DNA from: Bryobacteraceae bacterium
Lineage (GTDB): Bacteria; Acidobacteriota; Terriglobia; Bryobacterales; Bryobacteraceae
Direction: 5' to 3'
NCBI GenBank assembly: GCA_030039005.1
Contig: JASHQT010000219.1
Span: 1 to 16,073 of the forward strand
DNA: 16,073 nucleotides
The notes under the pieces are model-generated. The model saw only the letters and a list, made by a program, of their open reading frames with translations, was not told the origin of the DNA and ran no database searches. Position 1 is the stretch's first letter, and the number at the start of each line of letters is the position of its first letter. The translations under genes and the position numbers were made by a program. Below, one piece after another: positions 1-7,733 of the stretch.

Positions 1-234
1 AGCCTGGGCGCGTACCTGACGTGGCAGCCGCGGCCCGGCCGCACCGACGCCGAGCGCAACTGCGTCTCGAATATTCGCGCGGAAGGCTTGAGCTACGCCG
101 CTGCCGCGCACAAGCTGCTGTTCCTGATGAATGAAGCGCGGCGACGGAAACTTTCCGGCGTCCAACTGAAAGAAGAGGCTCCCTTACTTGGAGAGCCCAT
201 AGTCGACACCAAATTCATTGGCGATCGCCGCTAG
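1..234 (+). CDS. eutC: Ethanolamine ammonia-lyase small subunit (EutC), C-terminal part
   Basis: Frame 1 is open from the window edge to TAG at 232-234, giving 77 visible residues; the start lies outside. The segment [20 protein letters not shown] followed by an Ala-rich helix and [14 protein letters not shown] matches what I know of the EutC C-terminus (the DRTCISNI and SGI region of the E. coli protein). EutC is the small subunit of adenosylcobalamin-dependent ethanolamine ammonia-lyase, which splits ethanolamine into acetaldehyde and ammonia. About 18 residues after the LKEE are additional to the family end as I remember it and are read through the 3' end of the convergent vapC, so the natural stop may have been lost. 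The family call is from recall of motifs only, and no partner (eutB) is visible. Confidence 0.72.
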   Translation, partial: SLGAYLTWQPRPGRTDAERNCVSNIRAEGLSYAAAAHKLLFLMNEARRRKLSGVQLKEEAPLLGEPIVDTKFIGDRR

Positions 235-561
235 CCGCGGGTCGGCAGTCCAGAGCTCCGCATCGCTCACCATGGCGGATGCCAGCAGGTGCACGTCGAT
301 CCAGCCGATGCCGCGCCCGTGCAGGTGACGGTGCTCGACGAACGTGACCACTTCTCGATGAGGGACCGTGGCCGCTTGCATCCTCAGTTTATAATCGCCT
401 AGAAGCTTCTTGCGGCCGCCACGATCCCCAATGAGCAACTCGCCGTAGACGAGTTCGTGGCCTACAACTTGATCGGCATTGAGGAGCCGTCCGAGTTCGC
501 CTAAGAAAGGCTCGCGGCCCATCAGGAACCGAATCCAGACGGAAGTGTCCACCAAGACCAT
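184..561 (-). CDS. vapC: VapC-type PIN-domain ribonuclease toxin
   Basis: This is a 125-residue PIN-domain protein. The four acidic positions of the PIN active site are visible: D5 in [12 protein letters not shown]41 in [10 protein letters not shown]89 in [13 protein letters not shown] and D107 in LWTADPRL. VapC toxins are Mg2+-dependent endoribonucleases, usually cutting tRNA or rRNA, and are neutralised by their cognate VapB. The ATG shares one base with the TAA of the upstream antitoxin gene (TAATG at 559-563), so translation is likely coupled. The 3' end overlaps the end of the convergent eutC-like gene by 51 bp. Length and motif spacing are normal for an intact toxin. The cellular target cannot be told from sequence. 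Confidence 0.92.
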   Translation of the reverse strand: MVLVDTSVWIRFLMGREPFLGELGRLLNADQVVGHELVYGELLIGDRGGRKKLLGDYKLRMQAATVPHREVVTFVEHRHLHGRGIGWIDVHLLASAMVSDAELWTADPRLAAIANEFGVDYGLSK

Positions 562-776
562 TAAGCGGTATGGTGCTTGACAGCCGGTTCTTCTCTCCGC
601 CGAGGAACGTCCTGCGCATCCGGCTCGGATCCTCCCAGAGCCTTCAAACGCTGGTTTGCGGCACGGCGCACCAAGGCCTCCAGCCCCAGGCGCACCGTAT
701 CGGTATCCGTGGACGCCCCGCTAGCCGCCTTGGCTTCCTCCAGCAACGTCTGATCAATATTCAATGTCTTCTTCAT
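561..776 (-). CDS. vapB: VapB-family antitoxin
   Basis: A 71-residue protein starting MKKTLNIDQTLLEEAKAASG. The N-terminal beta strand (KTLNID) and two helices ending RLGLEALVRRAA fit the ribbon-helix-helix fold of VapB antitoxins (DUF2191-like). The charged, proline-containing C-terminus would be the toxin-binding tail. The reading frame stays open upstream to about 869, but I choose the ATG at 774-776. It opens the recognisable fold, and a strong promoter is placed so that the mRNA would begin at about that codon. No Shine-Dalgarno sequence precedes it, consistent with a leaderless message. It overlaps vapC by one base. VapB normally binds its own promoter together with VapC; the dyad at 777-803 is a candidate site. 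Confidence 0.88.
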   Translation of the reverse strand: MKKTLNIDQTLLEEAKAASGASTDTDTVRLGLEALVRRAANQRLKALGGSEPDAQDVPRRREEPAVKHHTA

Positions 777-803
777 ATGTACGATTATGCCATACGAATA
801 CAT
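777..803. promoter_or_regulatory. Candidate VapB/VapBC operator
   Basis: ATGTA (777-781) and TACAT (799-803) form an inverted repeat framing the -10 box of the vapBC promoter and abutting the vapB start codon. TCGTA also occurs twice on the minus strand within it. Autorepression at such a site is usual for VapBC families; that this dyad is the site is inference. Confidence 0.35.
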
Positions 804-812
804 CTTAGTCAA
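784..812 (-). promoter_or_regulatory. Sigma70-type promoter of vapBC, leaderless
   Basis: On the minus strand TTGACT (807-812) and CATAAT (784-789) are separated by exactly 17 bp, and a TG one base upstream of the -10 box adds an extended -10 element. The expected transcription start, about 7 bases below the -10, falls at about 777, directly at the vapB ATG (774-776). The -35 box overlaps the stop codon of the upstream DinB-like gene (805-807). Confidence 0.75.
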
Positions 813-1338
813 CCGTACTTTGGGGTGACCTCGTTCCGGACAATCGACCGGAACCGCGAAGATCCTCATAATAGGCCATATCCTCTCCGGTCAGCATTTT
901 GGTCAGCAGGATGATCTGGCCGGTGTGCATGGAAAAATGCTCCACTACATGAGCAATCGCCTCCAGAACCGACACGTCGTATCCTTGCGGAGTGATGCGT
1001 TCCGTCAGCCGGCCCCCGTGCAGGCTACGGATGATGGACGCGGCTTCAGTAACCCGAATCTTCAGCAGCTCAGCCAGTTCCCCAGGGGATTTGCCGCCGC
1101 GCGCGTCGAACTCGGAATCGCGGTGGCGATGGTCGGGCCATCCGGCGACGCCTGAACCGATCCACTGGCGAACGTTGCCTGCCAGATGCAAGGCCAGGTT
1201 GCCGACGGCGTTTTCGTTTTCAGAGCCACGCGTCCAAATTTGTTCGGCGGTTAGTCGCGCGAGACAATCCTGGATGCGGCCGTGCAGTTGTTCCAGCTTC
1301 TCGGCCGAGAACTGAAGAAAGATTTCCTCAGCCGTCAC
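805..1338 (-). CDS. DinB-like four-helix metal-binding protein (DUF1572 type)
   Basis: A 177-residue helical protein with the DinB-superfamily pattern. NAVGNLALHLAGNVRQWI supplies H51, and HVVEHFSMHTGQI supplies H130 and H134, a plausible three-histidine metal site with an additional H138. Members of this superfamily include thiol-dependent S-transferases (bacillithiol or mycothiol), but most are uncharacterised, and no substrate can be named here. The GTG start overlaps the E2 stop as GTGA (1335-1338), so the gene is the last of the lpdA-lipB-E2 operon and probably translationally coupled. GAAG sits a few bases upstream. The last ~15 residues after EDLRG look like a low-complexity tail, and the vapBC promoter lies over the 3' end. 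Confidence 0.82.
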   Translation of the reverse strand: MTAEEIFLQFSAEKLEQLHGRIQDCLARLTAEQIWTRGSENENAVGNLALHLAGNVRQWIGSGVAGWPDHRHRDSEFDARGGKSPGELAELLKIRVTEAASIIRSLHGGRLTERITPQGYDVSVLEAIAHVVEHFSMHTGQIILLTKMLTGEDMAYYEDLRGSGRLSGTRSPQSTVD

Positions 1339-2759
1339 AAAACTTCTTCAGACCAGTTTTCCAGAATCGATTTCACCTTCGCAGTAAACTGGTCGGCGAG
1401 CGCGCCGTCAATGAGGCGATGGTCGAAAGTTAGGGCGAGATACGCCACGGAGCGAATGGCGATGGCGTCATCCACCACCACCGGCACTTTCTCCACGGCG
1501 CCCACTCCCAAAATCGCCACCTGCGGCTGATTGATCACCGGCGTCGCGAACACACTACCGAAGCTGCCGAAATTCGTGATGGAAAACGTTCCGCCTTGCA
1601 CCTCGTCGGGCTTGAGTTGGCGCGAGCGGGCGCGCGTGGAGAGATCGACGATGGAACGCTGCAGCCCCACGACGTTCTTCTCGTCGGCGTTGCGGATCAC
1701 CGGCACAATCAACCCGTTTTCGAGCGCCACGGCGATCCCGATGTTGATTTCGTTGTGATAGATGATGTTCGTGCTTTCGATGGAGGCATTGACGATTGGG
1801 TAGTGTCGAATCGCCTCCGCCGCGGCCTTGATGACGAAAGGCAGGAAGGTCAGCGAGTAGCCGTAGCGAGCCTGGAATTCGGCTTTGTTGCGCTCGCGCA
1901 TCTTAGCGATCTTCGTCATGTCGGTCTTATGGACCGTGGTGACGTGCGCCGAAACGCGCTTGGACATGACCATGTGTTCGGCGATGCGCTGCCGCATCAC
2001 ACTCATCGGTTCCACGCGCGCGCGCGGAGCTTCGGCGCGCGGCATAATCGCGGGGACAGGCGCTGGTGGAGCGGGCGCGCTAGGAACGGCGGGAGCGTAG
2101 ACAGTCGGCGTCATGGCTGCTGGGACCGCGGGCGGCGCGGTCGCTTGTGCCATGGTCCGCGCGCCTTGCGCCGACATGTAAGCTTCCAAGTCCTGTTTGG
2201 TGATCCGTCCGCCCGAACCGCTGCCACGCACCTGGCGCAGATCGATGCCGTACTCGCGGGCCATCTTGCGCACCAGCGGCGAGAGCGGGCCGGCCGGCGA
2301 TTCCACCTCCGATGCCGACGCGGGCTCTTCGACGGGAATCGGGTAAGGGCCGGCCGAGTGAGCCACTGGTTCAGGAATCCGTTCGGGGGCCGGACGCGCG
2401 GGCGGCGCAGGCGCGGGTTTCGATGCAGCCGCTGCAGGAGCAGGCGCGGGAGCGGCCGCCGGTTTTGTAGCCGCTGGAACAGCTTTCGCGGCTGCAGGCG
2501 CCGGAGCTGACGCGCCGTTACCGGAGCCTTCTTCGATGCGGCCCACTACGGTGCTGATCGCCACCGTCTTGCCCTCTTCCACCAGGACTTCCTTCAAGAC
2601 GCCGGCCGTGGGCGACGGAATTTCCGTGTCCACTTTATCGGTGGAAATCTCAAACAACGGCTCATCGCGATCCACGTGTTCGCCGGGCTTCTTCAGCCAC
2701 TTGGTCAGCGTGCCTTCCACGATGCTTTCGCCCATCTGCGGCATTACTACATCAGTCAT
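1335..2759 (-). CDS. 2-oxo acid dehydrogenase E2 (dihydrolipoamide acyltransferase; SucB/BkdB-like)
   Basis: A 474-residue E2 with full domain order. The lipoyl domain is at about 2-77 with the lipoylated lysine K42 in STDKVD. A long Ala/Pro linker covers about 80-155. The peripheral E1/E3-binding domain is at about 158-196 (SPLVRKMAREYGIDL ... GGRITKQDL). A second Ala/Pro linker follows, then the catalytic acyltransferase domain from about 250 to the end, with DHRLIDG at 446-452 containing the active-site His447. E2 forms the core of the complex that moves an acyl group to CoA on the lipoyl arm. The substrate (2-oxoglutarate, pyruvate or branched-chain) cannot be fixed without E1. GGAG six bases before the ATG is a good ribosome binding site. 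It overlaps lipB by 4 bp (ATGA) and the DinB-like gene by 4 bp. Confidence 0.95.
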   Translation of the reverse strand: MTDVVMPQMGESIVEGTLTKWLKKPGEHVDRDEPLFEISTDKVDTEIPSPTAGVLKEVLVEEGKTVAISTVVGRIEEGSGNGASAPAPAAAKAVPAATKPAAAPAPAPAAAASKPAPAPPARPAPERIPEPVAHSAGPYPIPVEEPASASEVESPAGPLSPLVRKMAREYGIDLRQVRGSGSGGRITKQDLEAYMSAQGARTMAQATAPPAVPAAMTPTVYAPAVPSAPAPPAPVPAIMPRAEAPRARVEPMSVMRQRIAEHMVMSKRVSAHVTTVHKTDMTKIAKMRERNKAEFQARYGYSLTFLPFVIKAAAEAIRHYPIVNASIESTNIIYHNEINIGIAVALENGLIVPVIRNADEKNVVGLQRSIVDLSTRARSRQLKPDEVQGGTFSITNFGSFGSVFATPVINQPQVAILGVGAVEKVPVVVDDAIAIRSVAYLALTFDHRLIDGALADQFTAKVKSILENWSEEVL

Positions 2760-3544
2760 GAATGTCTCCGTGTATAAACTTCCGCTCCCTCACGGGCCAC
2801 CCGTCCTGCGTCCTTCGAGTCGGTATTCTCTAGTGCACGACTTCCGGTCGTCTCCGAGTGTACCGCCAGGTGGCGGCTCAGTTGTGCGTCGCGGCTCAGT
2901 TGCGTCTCGCGGCTCAAAAGGTCGCGGTCGAATACGCGCGCAAAACTCGTCGACAACGCGGCGAGCACTTGTTCGCGGCTAGCGTCCGATCCCAGTTCCC
3001 GCATGGAAGTGACCGGCTTGGTTAGCCCACAAGGAACGATGTACTGAAAGTAACGTAAATCGGTGGTGTGATTCAACGCGAAACCATGCGAAGTGACCCA
3101 GCGGCTGATATGCACGCCGATGGCGGCCACTTTCCTGCCATCTACCCACACACCGGTGCAGCCGGGAACGCGCCCGGCCACGATGTGAAACTCCGCCAGC
3201 GCCTCCATGATCGCCTGCTCGACCGTGCGAACATAAGCGACCACGTCGCGCTTCCATTCTCGCAAATCCAGGATCGGATAGCCCACGATCTGTCCGGGGC
3301 CATGATAGGTGATGTCGCCGCCGCGGTTGGTGGGATAAAACTCGATGCCGGCGCTGCGTAGCGTCTCTTCGCTCGCCAGCAGATTTTCCGCGCGTCCGTT
3401 GCGCCCCTGCGTGATCACGTGCGGATGTTCGACAAAAAGAAGTTGATCGGGAATCAGTCCCTGCTTGCGTCTTTCGACCAGATCCTTCTGGATGGCCCAT
3501 GCGTCGCCATAACGCATGCGGCCGAGATCCCGAACTTCAAGCAT
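2756..3544 (-). CDS. lipB: Octanoyl-[ACP]:protein N-octanoyltransferase LipB with repeat-derived C-terminal tail
   Basis: A 262-residue protein transferring octanoate from acyl carrier protein to the lipoyl-domain lysine, the first step of lipoate assembly. RGGDITYHGPGQ (74-85) is the family signature. K138 in DGRKVAAIG and C172 in IVPCGL are the catalytic pair. The fold ends near residue 205, as in ordinary 210-230 residue LipB. The remaining ~57 residues are charged and low-complexity, with a six-residue repeat (LSRETQ, LSRDAQ, LSRHLA). I choose ATG 3542-3544, giving MLEVRDLG and an 8-bp overlap with lpdA; the frame is open up to 3592 but that part only reads through lpdA. It is placed between the E3 and E2 genes, whose product it would modify. 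The missing second step (lipoyl synthase, LipA) is not in the window. Confidence 0.95.
   Translation of the reverse strand: MLEVRDLGRMRYGDAWAIQKDLVERRKQGLIPDQLLFVEHPHVITQGRNGRAENLLASEETLRSAGIEFYPTNRGGDITYHGPGQIVGYPILDLREWKRDVVAYVRTVEQAIMEALAEFHIVAGRVPGCTGVWVDGRKVAAIGVHISRWVTSHGFALNHTTDLRYFQYIVPCGLTKPVTSMRELGSDASREQVLAALSTSFARVFDRDLLSRETQLSRDAQLSRHLAVHSETTGSRALENTDSKDAGRVAREGAEVYTRRHS
2782..2795 (-). repeat. Partial copy of dispersed GC-rich repeat
   Basis: The plus-strand bases ccgctccctcacgg are identical to the first 14 bases of the copy at 14772-14795. Here they lie in the 3' end of lipB, encoding part of the REGAE segment of the tail, just upstream of the E2 ribosome binding site. Confidence 0.5.
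2864..2917 (-). repeat. 18-bp tandem repeat, three units, inside lipB tail
   Basis: Three consecutive 18-bp units on the minus strand start with TTGAGCCGC, CTGAGCCGC and CTGAGCCGC. The first two are near-identical and the third diverges at its end. They encode LSRETQ, LSRDAQ and LSRHLA. The GAGCCGCGA core is shared with the dispersed repeat at 14772-14795 and 13823-13846. Confidence 0.7.
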
Positions 3545-4946
3545 TGATGGTGAGCCCGTAGACGTTGTTGAACGCCTCGCCCATGGCTTCATACAACGTG
3601 GGATGCGCGTGGATGGTGCTCATCAAGGTTTCCACCGTCGCTTCGGCCTCCATCGCGAGCACCGCTTCCGCCACCAGTTCGAAAGCTTCCGGCCCGATGA
3701 TGTGGACGCCCAGGATTTCGCCGTACTTCTCCTCCGCCACTACCTTCACGAATCCGTCATGCTGTCCGAGGATGGTGGCTTTGCTATTGGCGACGAACGG
3801 GAATTTGCCCACCTTCACCGCGAAGCCCTGCGCGCGGGCCTGCGCTTCGGTAAGCCCCACGCTGCCAATGCCGGGCTCGGTATATGTGCATCCGGGGATG
3901 CGGTTGCGGTTGATCGGCTTCACCGTCTTGCCCGCCATGTGCGCGACAGCCACCATGCCTTCCATGGACGCCACGTGCGCCAGTTGCGGCGTGCCCGCGA
4001 CGACATCGCCGATCGCGTAAACGCCCGGTTCCCCGGTCTGCTGGTTCGCATCCACTTTGATGAAGCCGCGATCCAGCTCGACCTTCAACTTGTCGAGGCC
4101 GATGTTTTCGGTATTCGGCTTGCGGCCCACGGCGACAAGCAGCGTCTCGGCTTCCATGTCCTCGCGCTTGCCGTTGGCAAGCGCCGCGCATAGCCGCACT
4201 CCGTTCTCCGTACGCGTGATGTTCTCGGCCTTGGCGCCGGTTTCGCAGCGGATACCGGTCTTCTTGAAATGGCGCTCCAGTTCCTTGGAAACTTCTTCAT
4301 CTTCCACTGGGACCAGGCGCGGCAGCATTTCGAGGATCGTGACTTGCGTCCCAAAGCGGTTGAAGATCGACGCAAACTCCACGCCCACGGCGCCCGCGCC
4401 GATGATCAGCATGGTCTTGGGGATGACCGGAATATCCAGGATCTCGATGTTCGTCAGAATCGTCTTCGGGTCCGGCTCCAGGCCGGGGAGCATGCGCGCT
4501 TCCGACCCCGTGGCGATGATGACATTCTTGGTCTCGAGTGTTTGGGCGCCGCCTTCGGACCTCACTTCGACGCGGATGGGCCCCGCACCTGCGCGCGGCA
4601 GGATGGTCCCATAGCCTTTCACCCAATCCACTTTGTTCTTCTTCATCAGGAACTCGACGCCCTTGGCGTGCTTGGCGACGATTTTGTTTTTGCGGTCCAG
4701 CACCTTGGCATACTCCAGGCGCGGATTTTCACAGGCGATGCCTTCATCGCCCGGATTGACGAAATGCTCCCACAGGTCGGCGGTGTGAAGGAGGGCCTTG
4801 GTGGGAATGCAGCCCACGTGCAGGCAGGTACCGCCCAGCTTCGGATCTTTTTCGACGATCGCGGTCTTCAGGCCATACTGGCCGGCGCGCACCGCCGCGG
4901 AGTAGCCGCCCGGGCCGCTCCCAATCACAATGAGGTCGTAAGTCAT
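3537..4946 (-). CDS. lpdA: Dihydrolipoyl dehydrogenase (E3)
   Basis: A 469-residue flavoprotein disulfide reductase, normal length, which reoxidises the dihydrolipoyl arm of E2 with NAD+. The FAD-binding GSGPGG motif is at 9-14. The redox-active pair C41/C46 is in GGTCLHVGCIP. The NAD-binding GAGAVGVE motif is at 183-190, and the second FAD contact is GVYAIGDV near 308-315. The C-terminal HAHPTLYE at 446-453 supplies the catalytic His448-Glu453 pair donated to the partner subunit of the dimer. It is first in the operon with lipB (8-bp overlap) and the E2 gene. The ATG at 4944-4946 is preceded by an A-rich stretch with GAAAG, a weak ribosome binding site. I find no clear promoter in the 98 bp before it. 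Confidence 0.96.
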   Translation of the reverse strand: MTYDLIVIGSGPGGYSAAVRAGQYGLKTAIVEKDPKLGGTCLHVGCIPTKALLHTADLWEHFVNPGDEGIACENPRLEYAKVLDRKNKIVAKHAKGVEFLMKKNKVDWVKGYGTILPRAGAGPIRVEVRSEGGAQTLETKNVIIATGSEARMLPGLEPDPKTILTNIEILDIPVIPKTMLIIGAGAVGVEFASIFNRFGTQVTILEMLPRLVPVEDEEVSKELERHFKKTGIRCETGAKAENITRTENGVRLCAALANGKREDMEAETLLVAVGRKPNTENIGLDKLKVELDRGFIKVDANQQTGEPGVYAIGDVVAGTPQLAHVASMEGMVAVAHMAGKTVKPINRNRIPGCTYTEPGIGSVGLTEAQARAQGFAVKVGKFPFVANSKATILGQHDGFVKVVAEEKYGEILGVHIIGPEAFELVAEAVLAMEAEATVETLMSTIHAHPTLYEAMGEAFNNVYGLTINA

Positions 4947-5044
4947 TTTTTTCTTTCAGGATAACATTCGAGCGCGATCGACCCTTCGGTCGCCGCCCGA
5001 GGGCCAATTGCATCAGATGCCGCGCCAGGCGCACGGGTTGCAGG
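4947..5044. other. Intergenic gap between ADOP permease and lpdA
   Basis: Ninety-eight bases between two minus-strand genes. It contains a small hairpin (CGACC-CTTC-GGTCG at 4979-4992) without a following T-run, so it is not a convincing intrinsic terminator. Any lpdA promoter would have to be here or inside the permease gene; no good -35/-10 pair is visible. Confidence 0.5.
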
Positions 5045-7486
5045 TCATTCGCAGCGCAGGGCCACGATCGGATCCACGCGTAAAGCACGCCGAGCGGGGA
5101 TAAAACAGGCGGCTCCGGCGACGATCGCGAGCAACGCAGCGACTCCGGCAAAAGTCAACGGATCGTGCACGCTGACGCCGAAGATCTGGTGCTCAAGAAA
5201 GCGGGTGAGCGCTAGAGCAGCCGCCATTCCCAGCGCGATTCCGGCCAGCGCCATCTTCGCGCCCTGCCCGATCACCAGCCGCAAAACGTCGGCGCGCTGC
5301 GCACCCAGCGCCACGCGCACTCCGATCTCCTGGGTGCGCTGGCTCACCAGGTACGAAACCACGCCGTAGATGCCCACGCACGCGAGAATGAGCGCCAGAG
5401 CCGCGAAAGAGCTCAGCAGCGTCATCGCGAGGCGCCGCGAAGCAAACGAATTGGACACCACCTCGCCCATGGTTGCCACGTTATAGATCACGTCGCCGCG
5501 ATCGAGCTGCCGCGCGACCTCGCGGACGGCTCCCATAACAGCCGCCGGGTCGCCCGCGGTCCGTAACACCACCGCGACTACCGTGGCACCGCTGGGAAAC
5601 AGCTTAGCCGGAAGCTGCATGAAGGGATAGTAGAACTGAGCTTCGATTGCGGAGCTGTCATCGGCGTCCAGCCCCCATTGTTTTATGTGCCTGGCCACAC
5701 CGACAATCTCGGCTTGCACGCCGAACCCGGCCAGGTGGATGCGCTGGCCGATGGGATCTTCGCCGGGGAAGTACATACGCGCGAAAACGTCGTCGATGAC
5801 GATCGCCACCGGGCCGCGCTCATCGTCAGCGGGGCCAATGAATCGGCCGCGTTCGAGCGCGATCCCCATCGCCTTCTCAAATCCCGATTCGGCCAGGTAA
5901 AACAGCGCTTGGGGCATTTCATTCATGTTGGCTGGTTTTGGCCGGCCTTCGATCCAGAACGCTTCGGTGGAATTGTGAATCATGGGCCGGGATCCGAGCG
6001 TCACAGAGACCGCTTCCACACCGGGTACTTCGCGCATCTTTTCGTCGAACGCGCGCAGCCGCGCGCGAGTGGCTGCAATGCTCGCATCGCCGCTTGCCGG
6101 CATGGACAAAGAAAACGTCACCGCGTGGCGCGGATTGAAGCCGGGATCCACCCGCCACAGCGCCACGATGCTGCGAATCATCAACCCCGCACCCACCAGC
6201 AAGACGAGCGTCAGGGCAATTTCCATTACCACGAAGGCTGCCTGCAGGCGATGCCGCGCGCTGCCGGCGCCCCGGCCGCCTTCTTTCAGCACATCCAGCA
6301 GATTCCCGCGGGAACTCTTCCACGCCGGGGCCAGACCGAACAGAATTCCAGCCAGCAGCGCAATGCCGAGCGTGAAAAGCAGCACGCGCGAATCCAACGC
6401 CACTTCAGCCGCGCGCGGGAACGTGCTGGGCAGGATGCGGACCACCGTGTGGGCGCTGTAATAAGCCATCCAAAGTCCCAATACCGCGCCGGCTCCCGCC
6501 AGTACGGCGCTTTCGGTGAGCAGTTGCCGGACCACGCGTCCACCACTCGCCCCGAGCGCCGTTCGCACCGCGAATTCGCGCGAGCGCCCCACACCGCGTA
6601 CCAGCAGCAGGCTCGCGATATTCGCGCACGCGATCAGCAGCAGAAAACCAACCGCGCCTAGCAGCACCAGCAGAATCGGCTGCACGCCACCCACAATATC
6701 TTCTTTTAACGGAACGACAGTCGCGCCCAATCCTTGGTCCGCCTCCGGGTAAACGGCGGCGAGATTTCGCGCGATGCGCGTCATATCGGCATTGGCCTCC
6801 GACGGCGTCACCTCGGGCTTCAACCGCCCGATCACGCCGGAGCTATAGACCAACCGGCGATCGCGAAACGTGGGATCCGCCCACTGTCCGATGGGCGTGT
6901 AGACATCGCGCTGTTGGCCGTAGAAGGTGAAGCTTTCCGGAATCACGCCAATCACCGTATAGGAGGCGCCGCTCAAGACGATGGATTTGCCCACCGCATC
7001 GGACGCCGATCCGAATCGCCGCTTCCAAAATCCACCGCCCAGGATCGCCACCGGCGCGGCGTGCAGGCGATCGTCTTCCGGACGAAACGCGCGGCCCAGC
7101 ACCGGCTGCACTCCGAGCGTTTCAAAAAAATCCGTCGAAATCATGTAGCCGCTGACCCGCTCCGCTTCGCCCGTTCCCAGGAAATTGTAATCTTCGTTGT
7201 GGTACATGGCCATGGACAAAAACGTTCGCGTGTCGCGCTGCCAATCCAGAAAATTCAGATACGCCGTGGGCGCCTTGTCGAATCCGGAGCTAGTCTGATA
7301 CACGGCGGCGAGTTGCCCGGGATGCGGATACGGAAGCGGATTCAGCAGAACGCCGCTGACCACGGAGAACAACACTGTATTTGCGCCGATGCTGAGGGCT
7401 AGCGTGAGAATGGCGATGGCGGAAAACGCGGGCGACGCGAGGAGCGTGCGAATCGCGTAGCGCAGATCTTGATACAGCGTGTTCAT
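5045..7486 (-). CDS. ADOP-family ABC transporter permease (MacB/FtsX type)
   Basis: An 813-residue permease of the acidobacterial duplicated orphan permease type. The start MNTLYQDLRYAIRTLLASPA and TM1 with LTLALSIGANTVLFSVVSG are typical. The first half is TM1 (about 22-47), a periplasmic MacB-like core (about 55-260), and three FtsX helices (about 269-296, 322-345, 366-387). The second half repeats the plan: TM at about 415-440, a periplasmic part, and helices at about 688-714, 738-761 and 777-797, with FtsX-type loops EFAVRTALGA and EIGVRVALGA. Such proteins have no ATPase domain and would use a separate MacB/LolD ATPase. Their substrates are generally unknown. The ATG at 7484-7486 is chosen for the family N-terminus, with GGA six bases upstream. 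The frame runs open to 7762 but would overlap the divergent gene. Confidence 0.93.
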   Translation of the reverse strand: MNTLYQDLRYAIRTLLASPAFSAIAILTLALSIGANTVLFSVVSGVLLNPLPYPHPGQLAAVYQTSSGFDKAPTAYLNFLDWQRDTRTFLSMAMYHNEDYNFLGTGEAERVSGYMISTDFFETLGVQPVLGRAFRPEDDRLHAAPVAILGGGFWKRRFGSASDAVGKSIVLSGASYTVIGVIPESFTFYGQQRDVYTPIGQWADPTFRDRRLVYSSGVIGRLKPEVTPSEANADMTRIARNLAAVYPEADQGLGATVVPLKEDIVGGVQPILLVLLGAVGFLLLIACANIASLLLVRGVGRSREFAVRTALGASGGRVVRQLLTESAVLAGAGAVLGLWMAYYSAHTVVRILPSTFPRAAEVALDSRVLLFTLGIALLAGILFGLAPAWKSSRGNLLDVLKEGGRGAGSARHRLQAAFVVMEIALTLVLLVGAGLMIRSIVALWRVDPGFNPRHAVTFSLSMPASGDASIAATRARLRAFDEKMREVPGVEAVSVTLGSRPMIHNSTEAFWIEGRPKPANMNEMPQALFYLAESGFEKAMGIALERGRFIGPADDERGPVAIVIDDVFARMYFPGEDPIGQRIHLAGFGVQAEIVGVARHIKQWGLDADDSSAIEAQFYYPFMQLPAKLFPSGATVVAVVLRTAGDPAAVMGAVREVARQLDRGDVIYNVATMGEVVSNSFASRRLAMTLLSSFAALALILACVGIYGVVSYLVSQRTQEIGVRVALGAQRADVLRLVIGQGAKMALAGIALGMAAALALTRFLEHQIFGVSVHDPLTFAGVAALLAIVAGAACFIPARRALRVDPIVALRCE

Positions 7487-7733
7487 GTTTCCGGCGGGCC
7501 CGTTCGATCCACCACTTAGATTACCCGCGTTCGCGGTCGCCCGGCAAAAAGCCGCCAGGGAATACAAGCCAGTGAGACTGATACTCTTCCCCCGTGAGTA
7601 CCGACAGTCATATTCGTTCGCGCGCTGCGCTGAAACCAACCCTCCGTAAGGTACTAAGTCGGAAATGACCGCAAATTGGCGGCAATAAGGTCTGGAAAAT
7701 TGTAGACCGCATCGCGTAACGTAAACTTCAGCC
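7487..7733. other. Divergent intergenic region (ADOP permease / TadE-like gene)
   Basis: This 247-bp region must hold the promoters for both divergent genes. I see only weak candidates: a short inverted repeat GGTCT (7689-7693) / AGACC (7704-7708), and CGGC-AAAAA-GCCG near 7543-7555. No convincing -35/-10 pair was found. Confidence 0.4.

Noticed and set aside
777..869. Longer VapB start near 869
   Set aside because: The extra 31 residues read back through the DinB-like gene end and the promoter; the antitoxin fold starts at the 774-776 ATG.
1596..2510. 304-codon plus-strand frame opposite the E2 gene, rich in Arg/Gly
   Set aside because: Antisense shadow of the Ala/Pro-rich E2 coding sequence in high-GC DNA; no recognisable domain, while the minus-strand frame has complete E2 architecture.
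2864..2917. Tandem repeats considered as a CRISPR-like array
   Set aside because: Contiguous 18-bp units without spacers, in frame within lipB; simple tandem duplication.
4269..4964. Plus-strand frame opposite lpdA (also 3516-4193)
   Set aside because: High-GC antisense shadow; the minus-strand lpdA has all catalytic residues.
4979..4992. Hairpin after the ADOP permease considered as intrinsic terminator
   Set aside because: Only a 5-bp stem and no U-tract on the relevant strand.
5678..6661. 327-codon plus-strand frame opposite the ADOP permease
   Set aside because: His/Arg-rich composition without motifs; mirrors a well-supported permease on the other strand.
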